This document shows, piece by piece, positions 24,109 to 32,178 of a stretch of DNA of 64,000 bases. The stretch's first letter is position 1; the number at the start of each line of letters is the position of its first letter. The stretch is from Alitiscatomonas aceti. Lineage in GTDB: Bacteria > Bacillota > Clostridia > Lachnospirales > Lachnospiraceae. The notes under the pieces were generated by a model that saw nothing but the letters and a program-made list of their open reading frames with translations, did no database searches and had not been told where the DNA came from. The DNA is taken from contig NZ_JAOQJF010000001.1 of NCBI RefSeq assembly GCF_025567195.1, positions 1-64,000 of the forward strand. Reading direction: 5' to 3'. The translations under genes were made by a program, and so were the position numbers.

Positions 24109-25131
24109 ATGAAAAAGAAACGATCATCGAGATTTTCCGCATCTGTGCTTCTTCCCATGGTCATCGCCTTATGCCTGGGCCTTACAGCCTGCGGAGCCAG
24201 TGCGGCCGGCGGAAAAAACGAGGCGGAAACGGTCATGGAAACAGCGGCAGCCGCCGGAGACACGCAAGGTGAAACTGTAACAGAAGGCGGAGACAGCCTT
24301 ACAAGTCCGGCTTCTCTCTCCTCCCCACAAACGGCCGGTCGAAAGCTGATCCGGAACGTGGACCTCTGGGCTGAGACCGAGGATTTTGAGGGCCTCTTAA
24401 GATCCATCCATGAGCAGGTCGCCTCTCTTTCCGGCTATGTGGAGCAGTCCGATGTTTCGGGCAGCAGCATCCAGCGCGACAGCCGTCCCTCCAGGCGGCA
24501 CGCCTCTATCACTGCCCGGATCCCGGCAGATCAGCTGGACTCCTTTCTCCAGGTGGTGGAGGACCAGGCCAATGTAACTGAGCGGTCGGAAACCGCCACC
24601 GATGTGACCCTCCAGTACAGTGACCTGGAAAGCCGGAAAAAGACTTTGACCACAGAGCAGGAACGGATCTGGGCGCTCCTGGAAAAGGCCGATACCCTGG
24701 AGGCTGTCATTGCACTGGAGGAGCGGCTGTCAGAGATCCGGTATCAGCTGGAATCCATGGAATCCCAGCTGAAACTCTATGACAACCAGGTGGATTACAG
24801 CACCGTATCCATCCATATCTCTGAGGTGGCCGTTTATACGCCCACAGGTTCCCAGTCTGTTGGAACACGGATCCAGGATGGCTTCAAACGAAATCTTACC
24901 TCTGTAAAAACAGCAGTCGTGGACCTGTTCGTCCTGGTCGCCTCCACTCTTCCCATCTGGCTCCCGGTGATCCTGGTGTTTGCCGCGGCAGCCGCAGGGA
25001 TCCGGTATAATATAGGAAGAAACTCTTCTGGTGAGAAAGGGAAAAAGGACGAAAAGCCAAAGAAAAAGCTGGATGATCTCCGCCCTGGTGGAACTCCTCC
25101 AGGCGGCCCTTCGGATCCTTCCGCCAAATAA
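24109..25131 (+). CDS. DUF4349-domain lipoprotein
   Basis: A 340-aa cell-surface lipoprotein. The signal peptide ends in the lipobox LTACG (Cys near residue 28). A Ser/Thr/Glu-rich linker follows, then the DUF4349 domain (RKLIRNVDLWAETEDFEG to YSTVSIHISEV) with a coiled-coil segment (LESRKKTLTTEQERIWALLE, about residues 180-230), one membrane segment (LPIWLPVILVFAAAAAGI), and a lysine/proline-rich tail. Function of the family is unknown; envelope sensing or structure is a guess. It has its own promoter and ends at a terminator. Confidence 0.9.
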   Translation: MKKKRSSRFSASVLLPMVIALCLGLTACGASAAGGKNEAETVMETAAAAGDTQGETVTEGGDSLTSPASLSSPQTAGRKLIRNVDLWAETEDFEGLLRSIHEQVASLSGYVEQSDVSGSSIQRDSRPSRRHASITARIPADQLDSFLQVVEDQANVTERSETATDVTLQYSDLESRKKTLTTEQERIWALLEKADTLEAVIALEERLSEIRYQLESMESQLKLYDNQVDYSTVSIHISEVAVYTPTGSQSVGTRIQDGFKRNLTSVKTAVVDLFVLVASTLPIWLPVILVFAAAAAGIRYNIGRNSSGEKGKKDEKPKKKLDDLRPGGTPPGGPSDPSAK

Positions 25132-25139
25132 AAAAACAT

Positions 25140-25176
25140 GGCGCTGCAAAGGGAAATTTCGATCCCTTGCAGCGCC
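25140..25176. terminator. Bidirectional terminator between DUF4349 gene and thrS
   Basis: A 14-15 bp stem (GGCGCTGCAA...TTGCAGCGCC, one bulged A) has TTATTTTTATT on the plus side and ATGTTTTTTTATT on the minus side. It ends the plus-strand lipoprotein gene and probably thrS. Confidence 0.92.
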
Positions 25177-25194
25177 TTATTTTTATTGACCGGT

Positions 25195-27132
25195 CTAATT
25201 CTCTTTCTTCTCCACTTCCACCGGCCGGTTCACTCTTCCGGCAATCTCCTCTTTCACATCAGAGATAAAGCTGGAAAGCTCCCTGGAGCCCTCGTCTCCC
25301 TTGAAGCGGCTTCTTACGGAAACCGTACCGTCGGCCTCCTCCTTCTGTCCTACGACCAGCATATAGGGGATCTTCTGGGTCTGGGCCTCGCGGATCTTGT
25401 AGCCGATCTTCTCAGAGCGGAGATCGATCTCTGCGCGGATCCCGGCCTCATCCAGCTGGGCCTTTACGGACTTTGCGTATTCCTCATACTTCTCAGAGAT
25501 GGGAAGCACCTTTACCTGTACCGGAGCCAGCCAGGTGGGGAATGCACCGGCAAAATGCTCGATGAGGATACCGATGAAACGCTCCACAGAGCCAAAGGCC
25601 ACACGGTGGATCATGATGGGTCTGTGCTTCTCTCCATCCGCACCGATGTACTCCAGGTTAAATCTCTGGGGCATCTGGAAATCCAGCTGGATGGTTCCGC
25701 ACTGCCAGGTCCTTCCGATGCAGTCAACCAGATGGAAGTCGATCTTGGGACCATAGAAGGCGCCGTCACCCTCGTTGACCACATAGTTCAGGCCAAGATC
25801 ATCCAGGGCGCCCTGGAGCGCACTTGTAGCCATCTCCCAGTCCTCGTCGCTTCCCATGGAGTCCTCCGGTCTTGTGGACAGCTCCACATGATACTCAAAG
25901 CCGAACAGCTTGTATACGCTGTCGATGAGCTGGGCCACGCCCTTGATCTCATCGCGGATCTGCTCCGGCATCATGAAAATATGGGCATCGTCCTGGTTGA
26001 AGCAGCGCACACGCATGAGGCCATGGAGCTGGCCGGATTTTTCGTGGCGGTGTACCAGACCGATCTCTCCCATACGGATGGGAAGATCCCGGTAGGAACG
26101 GGGCTCAGACGCATATACAAGAATACCGCCCGGACAGTTCATGGGCTTTACGGCATAATCCTCGTCATCAATGACCGTCGTATACATGTTGTCCTTGTAA
26201 TGATCCCAGTGACCGGAATTCTCCCAGAGCTTCCTGTTCATGATGATCGGGGAGGAGATTTCCACATAACCGGCCTTCTTATGGATCTCACGCCAGTAAT
26301 CCAGCAGTGTGTTCTTTAAGATCATTCCCTTGGGAAGGAAGAACGGGAAGCCCGGACCAGCCTCATGCATCATGAACAGGCCCAGCTCGCGGCCCAGCTT
26401 TCTGTGGTCACGCTTTTTGGCCTCCTCCATCATGGTCACATAGGCCTCCAGATCCTCTTTTTTCTGAAAGGCAGTGGCATAGATCCTTGTGAGCATCTTA
26501 TTTTTTTCACTGCCGCGCCAGTAAGCGCCTGCAATGTTCATGAGCTTGAACGCCTTGCCGATCTCCTTTGTGGTCATCAGATGGGGGCCGGCGCACAGGT
26601 CTGTAAATTCGCCCTGCTTATAGAAGCTGATAACGGAATCCTCGGGAAGGTCCTCGATCAGTTCCACCTTATAGGGCTCGTCCTTCTCCTTCATAAGGGC
26701 GATGGCCTCGGCTCTGGGGAGCTCGAAGCGCTCCAGCGGCAGGGCCTCCTTGATGATCTTCTTCATTTCAGCCTCGATCTTTTCCAGATCGTCAGCAGTA
26801 ATGGGATTCACCGGATCCACATCATAATAGAAGCCATCGGCAATGGACGGACCGATGGCCAGCTTCGTATCGGGCCATAAACGCTTAATGGCCTGGGCCA
26901 TCACGTGGCTGGCTGTATGGCGGAGGGCTGCCAGGCCCTCGGCGTCCTTGGCAGTCAGGATATTTAACTGGCAGTCAGAATCCACCACAGTCCTCAGATC
27001 TGCCTCTTCCCCATTGATCTCTGCCACACAGGCCATTCTTGCCAGGCCTTCGCTGATATCTTTTGCAATGTCAATGACAGCCATGGGCTGTGCGTACTCT
27101 TTTACAGAGCCGTCCTTCAGTGTAACTTTCAT
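25195..27132 (-). CDS. thrS: Threonyl-tRNA synthetase
   Basis: Charges tRNA-Thr with threonine. The 645-aa protein has the TGS domain (MKVTLKDGSVKEYAQPM), the editing domain with HTASHVMAQAIKRLW (about residue 73) and a later DLCAGPHL, the class II catalytic core (SGHWDHYKDNMY, PMNCPGG, HRHEKSGQLHGLMRVR) and the anticodon-binding domain (APVQVKVLPISEKY). The ATG at 27132 is supported by AAGGAG at 5-base spacing. It is controlled by the T-box leader upstream. Confidence 0.99.
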   Translation of the reverse strand: MKVTLKDGSVKEYAQPMAVIDIAKDISEGLARMACVAEINGEEADLRTVVDSDCQLNILTAKDAEGLAALRHTASHVMAQAIKRLWPDTKLAIGPSIADGFYYDVDPVNPITADDLEKIEAEMKKIIKEALPLERFELPRAEAIALMKEKDEPYKVELIEDLPEDSVISFYKQGEFTDLCAGPHLMTTKEIGKAFKLMNIAGAYWRGSEKNKMLTRIYATAFQKKEDLEAYVTMMEEAKKRDHRKLGRELGLFMMHEAGPGFPFFLPKGMILKNTLLDYWREIHKKAGYVEISSPIIMNRKLWENSGHWDHYKDNMYTTVIDDEDYAVKPMNCPGGILVYASEPRSYRDLPIRMGEIGLVHRHEKSGQLHGLMRVRCFNQDDAHIFMMPEQIRDEIKGVAQLIDSVYKLFGFEYHVELSTRPEDSMGSDEDWEMATSALQGALDDLGLNYVVNEGDGAFYGPKIDFHLVDCIGRTWQCGTIQLDFQMPQRFNLEYIGADGEKHRPIMIHRVAFGSVERFIGILIEHFAGAFPTWLAPVQVKVLPISEKYEEYAKSVKAQLDEAGIRAEIDLRSEKIGYKIREAQTQKIPYMLVVGQKEEADGTVSVRSRFKGDEGSRELSSFISDVKEEIAGRVNRPVEVEKKEN

Positions 27133-27462
27133 TGTATCTCTCCTTTTCAATATATGGAAAACAGGCACCCGCTTTTTATGTCATAGGGTGTACTTGCTTA
27201 TAACATAAAAAATCCCCTGCCACAGACGTTCTGTCTATGGCAAGGGACGAGTTTACCCGCGGTTCCACCCTGCTAGCACGAGCCGTATATAAGGCCCATA
27301 CCTCTTATTTCTGATGATAACGGAATCACCGTTCCCGATTAAGGGACACTCCAGGGCGGTCTTCAGCCAAAGGTCCTGTAAAGCGCTTTCAGCACAGGGC
27401 GCTCCTCTCTGGACATTTCCTAAAGCTTACTCTTCCTGTCTTCGTGTTGCTGTTTGAACTTA
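27133..27462 (-). promoter_or_regulatory. T-box riboswitch leader of thrS
   Basis: A 330-base untranslated leader. The diagnostic T-box AGGGTGGAACCGCGGGT is at 27255-27271. It is followed by a strong terminator hairpin (about 27206-27247, GTCCCTTGCC.../...GGCAGGGGATTTTTT). A stem I region upstream contains a plausible specifier ACC (27358-27360, in GAAGACCGCC), a threonine codon. Uncharged tRNA-Thr would stabilise the antiterminator and allow thrS transcription. Confidence 0.95.
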
Positions 27463-27468
27463 TGCACT

Positions 27469-27496
27469 AGTATAGCACTTGCTGGGGATTTGTCAA
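27469..27496 (-). promoter_or_regulatory. Promoter of the thrS T-box leader
   Basis: Minus strand: TTGACA (27491-27496), 16-base spacer, TATACT (27469-27474). Between this promoter and the rluD stop (27497-27589) nothing else was seen. Confidence 0.8.
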
Positions 27497-27589
27497 GTAT
27501 TTGTTTCCCGCATTTCCAGGCAGATGCCTTCCGCGGCTCCCCCACTCCCTGTCCGTAAAACGGTCCCTGCCAGCCATATCCTGTCTCGG

Positions 27590-28504
27590 CTACGCTCCCG
27601 GAAGGACCTCCAGAAGGTGTTTAAAATATTCCGGAAGCGGGGCCGTAAATTCCATATACGCTCCTGTCGTGGGATGGATGAAGCCCAGGATCCCGGCATG
27701 AAGGGTCTGGCCCTGGAGCTTATACGGGCACCTGGCCGGTCCATAGACCTGGTCTCCCAGCAGAGGGTGTCCCAGGCTCGCCATATGGACACGGATCTGA
27801 TGGGTACGGCCGGTTTCCAAACGGCACTCAATATGGGTAAAGCCCGAAAAGCGCTTCAGCACCCGGTAATGGGTCACCGCAGACTTGCCGTTCTGGTGGT
27901 TGATGCACATTTTTTTCCTGTCCTGGGGATGGCGGCCAATGGGGGCGTCTACGACACCCTCGTCCTCCTTCACCACTCCATGGACAATGGCCTGGTACCG
28001 TCTGGTTATGGAATGCTCCTTCAGCTGGGCGGCAATGGAATTGTGGGCCTGGTCATTCTTGCAGGCGATGAGGACACCAGTGGTATCCATGTCAATGCGG
28101 TGGACGATCCCAGGACGCAGGACGCCGTTGATCCCGGACAGATCCTCCCGGCAGTGGTACATCAAAGCGTTTACAAGCGTGCCCGTATAATGCCCGGCCG
28201 CCGGATGGACCACCATGCCCTTGGGCTTATTCACCAGGATCACATCGCGGTCCTCATAAAGGATATCCAGGGGGATGTTTTCAGCCAGGATCTCCGGCTC
28301 CACCGCCTCCGGCACCTCAAAGGTCAGCCGGTCGCCTTCCGATACCCTATAACTGGCCTTTACCGGACGGCCGTCTGCAAAAACGCCGCCGGATTTCATG
28401 AGCTTCTGGAGAAAGGAACGGGAATATTCCTCACACTGCTCCGACAAAAATTTATCGACCCGGTCGCCGGAGGCCTCCTCCGTCACAAAGATCTCTTTCT
28501 TCAC
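27590..28504 (-). CDS. RluA/RluD-family pseudouridine synthase
   Basis: A 304-aa enzyme that isomerises uridine to pseudouridine in RNA, probably 23S rRNA. It has an N-terminal S4 domain (GDRVDKFLSEQCEEYSRSFL) and the catalytic domain with VHRIDMDTTGVLI (catalytic Asp in the HRIDxxTxG motif), plus LETGRTHQIRVHMASLGHPL. Its start overlaps the lspA stop by 4 bases (ATGA), a standard pairing in Firmicutes. The exact target uridine is not predictable. Confidence 0.95.
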   Translation of the reverse strand: MKKEIFVTEEASGDRVDKFLSEQCEEYSRSFLQKLMKSGGVFADGRPVKASYRVSEGDRLTFEVPEAVEPEILAENIPLDILYEDRDVILVNKPKGMVVHPAAGHYTGTLVNALMYHCREDLSGINGVLRPGIVHRIDMDTTGVLIACKNDQAHNSIAAQLKEHSITRRYQAIVHGVVKEDEGVVDAPIGRHPQDRKKMCINHQNGKSAVTHYRVLKRFSGFTHIECRLETGRTHQIRVHMASLGHPLLGDQVYGPARCPYKLQGQTLHAGILGFIHPTTGAYMEFTAPLPEYFKHLLEVLPGA

Positions 28505-29013
28505 CTAGCCTTCTCCTTCCCGGAAAAGAAGTCCAGCTCCCCTTCCTTATAGTAAAAGCCAGTCAGAAGGACCAGAAGGACGGCCGCAGTCACCACGTAG
28601 CAGTCTGCCACGTTAAAGATCGGGAAATCAATGAGACTGAAATAGAGGAAGTCCACCACATATCCCTGGACGGCCCGGTCGATCATATTTCCCACGGCCC
28701 CGGAGGTCAGGAGCACCATGGAAAAATACAGCGGCATATACCGCCGGCTCCATGGCATCCGGTAAAGGAACAGAAGGACCACAACGATCACCGCCGCAGC
28801 CACCAGGAAAAAGAAGGCGTGCTTTCCCTGAAGGATCCCGAAGGCTGCCCCCCGGTTTTCCGAATACAAAAGCTCAAATACTCCATCCCAGATCACAAAG
28901 GGGCCGTTCCCCATTAAATTCTCCACAGCCAGCCGTTTCGTCCACTGGTCCAGTCCCACCGCCAGGGCCGTCAGGAGACCGAAAAGCCCATACCGTTTCC
29001 ACAAGCTGTTCAT
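28501..29013 (-). CDS. lspA: Lipoprotein signal peptidase (signal peptidase II)
   Basis: Membrane aspartyl protease that cuts signal peptides from diacylated prolipoproteins. The 170-aa protein has four membrane segments and the two catalytic aspartates in VGNMIDR and FNVADCYVV. DQWTKRLAVENL follows the first helix as usual. The prolipoproteins in this window (DUF4349, DUF3048, D-Ala-D-Ala carboxypeptidase) would be substrates. It is coupled to the pseudouridine synthase gene by a 4-base overlap. Confidence 0.97.
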   Translation of the reverse strand: MNSLWKRYGLFGLLTALAVGLDQWTKRLAVENLMGNGPFVIWDGVFELLYSENRGAAFGILQGKHAFFFLVAAAVIVVVLLFLYRMPWSRRYMPLYFSMVLLTSGAVGNMIDRAVQGYVVDFLYFSLIDFPIFNVADCYVVTAAVLLVLLTGFYYKEGELDFFSGKEKAR

Positions 29014-29046
29014 GTCATTCTCCTTATCTGAAATCCCGGGGCAGGA

Positions 29047-30168
29047 TTATTTTTCTCCCGGACGCTCCATAACAGCGTCCAGAGCGTCCTTCATTTCCTC
29101 GTCGGTCACAGTCCGGTCCACATAGGCGTGGCCCAGGCGGTCCAGAAGGATGAACTTGATGACCCCGGCCTCCATTTTCTTATCATTCTTTGTAGCCGCC
29201 ACCACAGCCTCTTTTGTAAGGCCGCCTACGGATACAGGCATATCAAAGTATTCCATGGTCTCCCTGTACCGGTCAGCCTCTGCCTCCGGCACCATTCCCC
29301 GCTTCACACAGATATCCAGGGCCGCCAGGGCTCCCAGGGCAACACAGTGGCCATGGAGCATGGAAAAATCCTTTAATTTTTCCACTGCATGGCCCAGGGT
29401 ATGGCCGAAATTTAAAACGGCCCGCTCGTTCTGCTCGGTGGGATCGGCCTCCACCACCTGCCGCTTGATCCGGTTGCTCCCGCAGATCAGCCTCCGGCAT
29501 ACAGAAAGCTCACGGTTCCGGACTGCCTCCTTATTTTCCAGGATCCACTCATAATACTCCCGGTCCCGGATCAGCCCATGCTTGATGACCTCGCCCATAC
29601 CGGCGGAAAACTGCTCCGGAGGCAGGGTCTTTAAAGCCGACACATTGGCATACACCAGCTTCGGCATATGGAAAGCACCCACCATGTTTTTATAGCAGTC
29701 AAAATCCACGCCTGTCTTTCCGCCGATGCTGGAATCCACCTGGGAAAGCAGGGTGGTGGGGATCTGGATAAAGTCCACGCCTCTTAAATAGGTGGCCGCA
29801 GTAAATCCGCACAGGTCGCCTGTGACGCCGCCTCCAAGGGCCGCCAGCCAGTCCTTCCGATCAAATCGGTTCTGGATCAGGTGTTCGTAAACGCGCTTCA
29901 CCGTATCCAGGTTTTTATGCTCCTCGCCTGCGGGAAAAACGTAGGACGTCACCTGGCTGAAGCATCCGGAAAGGAGCTTTTCCACCGCCTCCAGATACAG
30001 GGGAGCCACGTTGGAGTCTGTAACGATACAGAGCTTTCTCCCCTGGCTTCCCAGCCTTTCCATTTCCTCCGGGAGACGGTCAAAGCTGTCCTCCAGGACG
30101 ATGTCGTAGATGGGAGCTCCATCCCGGCATACCTGCATCCTTCCCTCTTCCATTTCTAAAACCGCCAT
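29047..30168 (-). CDS. aroB: 3-dehydroquinate synthase
   Basis: NAD- and metal-dependent second step of the shikimate pathway. 373 aa from the ATG at 30168, chosen for AGGAGG 7 bases upstream. Family motifs are GGGVTGDLCGFTAATYLRG (NAD binding), PTTLLSQVDSSIGGKTGVD (active site), GMGEVIKHGLI and NFGHTLGHAVE (metal histidines). It is the only aro gene in the window and lies between ylmH and lspA, probably co-transcribed. Confidence 0.98.
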   Translation of the reverse strand: MAVLEMEEGRMQVCRDGAPIYDIVLEDSFDRLPEEMERLGSQGRKLCIVTDSNVAPLYLEAVEKLLSGCFSQVTSYVFPAGEEHKNLDTVKRVYEHLIQNRFDRKDWLAALGGGVTGDLCGFTAATYLRGVDFIQIPTTLLSQVDSSIGGKTGVDFDCYKNMVGAFHMPKLVYANVSALKTLPPEQFSAGMGEVIKHGLIRDREYYEWILENKEAVRNRELSVCRRLICGSNRIKRQVVEADPTEQNERAVLNFGHTLGHAVEKLKDFSMLHGHCVALGALAALDICVKRGMVPEAEADRYRETMEYFDMPVSVGGLTKEAVVAATKNDKKMEAGVIKFILLDRLGHAYVDRTVTDEEMKDALDAVMERPGEK

Positions 30169-30188
30169 GATAGTTCCTCCTTCTGTCT

Positions 30189-30944
30189 TCATCGGTATTT
30201 TAAGAACGTGACGGAGATCCGCCCCTTTTTCGTCTGTCCTCCGTTCCTTGAAAAGAGGAATTTTCCCACACCGCGGATGGACAGGATCTCTCCGGGCTCC
30301 ATCTGACGGGAGGGAGAAAGAACAGCCTGGCCGTTGATAAAAACCTTCTCTCCGGCGATCAGACCGGCAGCCTTCGTTCTGGATACGCGGCCGCAGAGGG
30401 CCACAATGGCATCCAGGCGCACGGAGCTCACCGTTCCCGCCACCTCTTCATATTCCGGCTCCAGGAGCTCTTCTGCCCCCTCCCAGACCGCAGCCTCCAC
30501 AGCTGTGCGGCCCACCGTATCCAGATTCTCCAGCACGTAGCGGCTGATCTTTTTCAGGACCATCACATATCCGTCCAGGTCCTTTACCACGATATCCCCG
30601 ATCATAGCCCTCTCGATTCCCAGGTTCATCAGGGCCCCCAGGAAATCCCGGTGGGTCAGCTCCCCGGAAAACTTTTTATTCCGGGCCGAGATCCGCAGGC
30701 ATTCAAAGGGCGGGTCCTCCAGCTCCTCCTCGTAGGATGGAAGAAAACAGACAACCTTCCTTTCTGCCCCTGGGAAGCCGCCGGCGAGAACGTATCTCAC
30801 CGGCGGCAGCGTGCCAGAAATGCTCTGGAAAATTGTCTGCTCATTTAAATTCAGGAAATCCGTATTGGAGGGCATGTCTCTGTGGAAACACAGCTCCGCC
30901 AGCTCCAGGACTCTTTTTCTGAAAAGCTGTTCTTCTTTTTCCAT
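30189..30944 (-). CDS. ylmH: YlmH-family RNA-binding protein (S4 domain)
   Basis: A 251-aa protein with a C-terminal S4 RNA-binding domain (RLDAIVALCGRVSRTKAAGL, then IAGEKVFINGQ) and the YlmH N-terminal region (THRDFLGALMNLGIERAMIG). YlmH homologues bind stalled 50S-peptidyl-tRNA or affect division. The gene lies directly after sepF as in most Firmicutes. The ATG at 30944 (MEKEEQLFRKR) is preferred to the one two codons upstream because of AGGA spacing. A much longer upstream frame overlaps sepF and is not real. Confidence 0.93.
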   Translation of the reverse strand: MEKEEQLFRKRVLELAELCFHRDMPSNTDFLNLNEQTIFQSISGTLPPVRYVLAGGFPGAERKVVCFLPSYEEELEDPPFECLRISARNKKFSGELTHRDFLGALMNLGIERAMIGDIVVKDLDGYVMVLKKISRYVLENLDTVGRTAVEAAVWEGAEELLEPEYEEVAGTVSSVRLDAIVALCGRVSRTKAAGLIAGEKVFINGQAVLSPSRQMEPGEILSIRGVGKFLFSRNGGQTKKGRISVTFLKYR

Positions 30945-30951
30945 GGTCATC

Positions 30952-31464
30952 CTATAAGTGGATATTGAGACCGGACACGTCGATGTTTCCGCCGGAAAGC
31001 AGATCCTGGAAGTCTCCGGAAAGCTCAACAGACTGCGGGGTTGCGATAAATATGTAATTGGATATCTTCTGAAGATTTCCGTCCATGGAATAGGTGGCTC
31101 CAGAGGTAAAGTCGATGATCCTCTGGGCTGTCTCCGTGTGGATCCCCTCCATATTGAGGACCACAGCCTTTCCGGCCAGAAGATAATCACAGATCTCTCT
31201 GGCGTCCTCCAGGGATGTTGGCTTGATCAGGGAAACCTCCATCCCCCTGCGCATGGGAACCACCTTGTTATTGGATGTGGCTCTTGGCAGGAACCTGGGT
31301 TTCTGTACCTCCGGCTCGTCATAATCGTCCTCGTAGCTGTCCTTCTTGAACAATCCCTTTTTCGCAGGTTTATCGTCATCCTCATAGTCGTCATCTAAGA
31401 AGTAATCGTCATCACTGTCTTCGCTTAACCGCATAGAATCCATCAGTTTGTTCAGGAAACTCAT
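30952..31464 (-). CDS. sepF: Cell division protein SepF
   Basis: Membrane anchor and bundler of FtsZ at the division ring. The 170-aa protein starts with an amphipathic membrane-binding helix (MSFLNKLMDSMRL). A highly acidic linker (DDDYFLDDDYEDDD) and the SepF core follow (ISLIKPTSLEDAREIC-type segment, then AVVLNMEGIHTETAQRIIDF and TYSMDGNLQKISNYIFI). It overlaps yggS by 4 bases and is followed by ylmH. Confidence 0.97.
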   Translation of the reverse strand: MSFLNKLMDSMRLSEDSDDDYFLDDDYEDDDKPAKKGLFKKDSYEDDYDEPEVQKPRFLPRATSNNKVVPMRRGMEVSLIKPTSLEDAREICDYLLAGKAVVLNMEGIHTETAQRIIDFTSGATYSMDGNLQKISNYIFIATPQSVELSGDFQDLLSGGNIDVSGLNIHL

Positions 31465-32165
31465 TCTTTCTTCTCTCCAATCTGTCTGGAACCAAAAATA
31501 CCGGTCCCTACTCTTATCATGGTGGCTCCTTCTTCCACAGCGACCTCAAAATCACCGGTCATGCCCATAGAAAGCACACTCATGGTACCATTATCAATGT
31601 TTTTACTTTTGATGTCAACATATAATTGATATAATTTCTTAAAATGTTTTCGATTTTCTTCTGGATTTTCGACATTGGGAGCGATGGTCATAAGTCCCCT
31701 TACCCGGACGTGAGGGAGGTTTTTTACCTCTTCCAGAAGGGGGATCACCTCCTCCAGCATCAGGCCAAACTTACTCTCCTCCCTGGCCACATTGACCTCC
31801 AGAAGGATGTCTGCGGTCAGATCTCTCTTTGCCGCCTCCTGTTCGATCTTTTCTGCCAGATGCAGGCTGTCCACGGAATGGATCAGAACTGTCTTTCCCA
31901 CCACCTGCTTCACCTTGTTGGTCTGCAAATGGCCGATCATATGGAATCTGGCGTCCTCCGGCATCTCCGGATATTTTTCCAGGATCTCCTGTACCTTATT
32001 TTCCCCAAAATCCCTGGCTCCGGCCCCGTAGGCCTCCTGGAGCATGGACAGGGGCTTTGTCTTGCTGACCGCGATCAGAGTGACCTCCTCCGGCCTTCTT
32101 CCCGCCCGTTCACAGGCAGCGTCCACACGTTCTCTTATTGTTTTTAAATTTTCTGCTACTGACAT
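31461..32165 (-). CDS. yggS: YggS-family PLP homeostasis protein
   Basis: A 234-aa alanine racemase-like TIM-barrel protein that binds pyridoxal phosphate and helps keep its level balanced. The PLP lysine is in VTLIAVSKTKPL (about residue 36). Other signatures are FGENKVQEILEK, HMIGHLQTNKVKQ and LSMGMTGDFEVAVEEGATMI. The ATG at 32165 has GGAGGAG upstream. It is coupled to sepF by a 4-base overlap, matching the ylmE position in Bacillus. Confidence 0.96.
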   Translation of the reverse strand: MSVAENLKTIRERVDAACERAGRRPEEVTLIAVSKTKPLSMLQEAYGAGARDFGENKVQEILEKYPEMPEDARFHMIGHLQTNKVKQVVGKTVLIHSVDSLHLAEKIEQEAAKRDLTADILLEVNVAREESKFGLMLEEVIPLLEEVKNLPHVRVRGLMTIAPNVENPEENRKHFKKLYQLYVDIKSKNIDNGTMSVLSMGMTGDFEVAVEEGATMIRVGTGIFGSRQIGEKKE

Positions 32166-32178
32166 GATTCTCCTCCGG

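Noticed and set aside
25138..26319. Long plus-strand open frame of 393 codons opposite thrS
   Set aside because: It is antisense to an unmistakable threonyl-tRNA synthetase, has no ribosome site and its translation has no recognisable features. The same holds for other long antisense frames, for example opposite mrdA and rluD.
30945..31190. A long N-terminal extension of YlmH
   Set aside because: It overlaps sepF in another frame. Normal family length is obtained from 30944.
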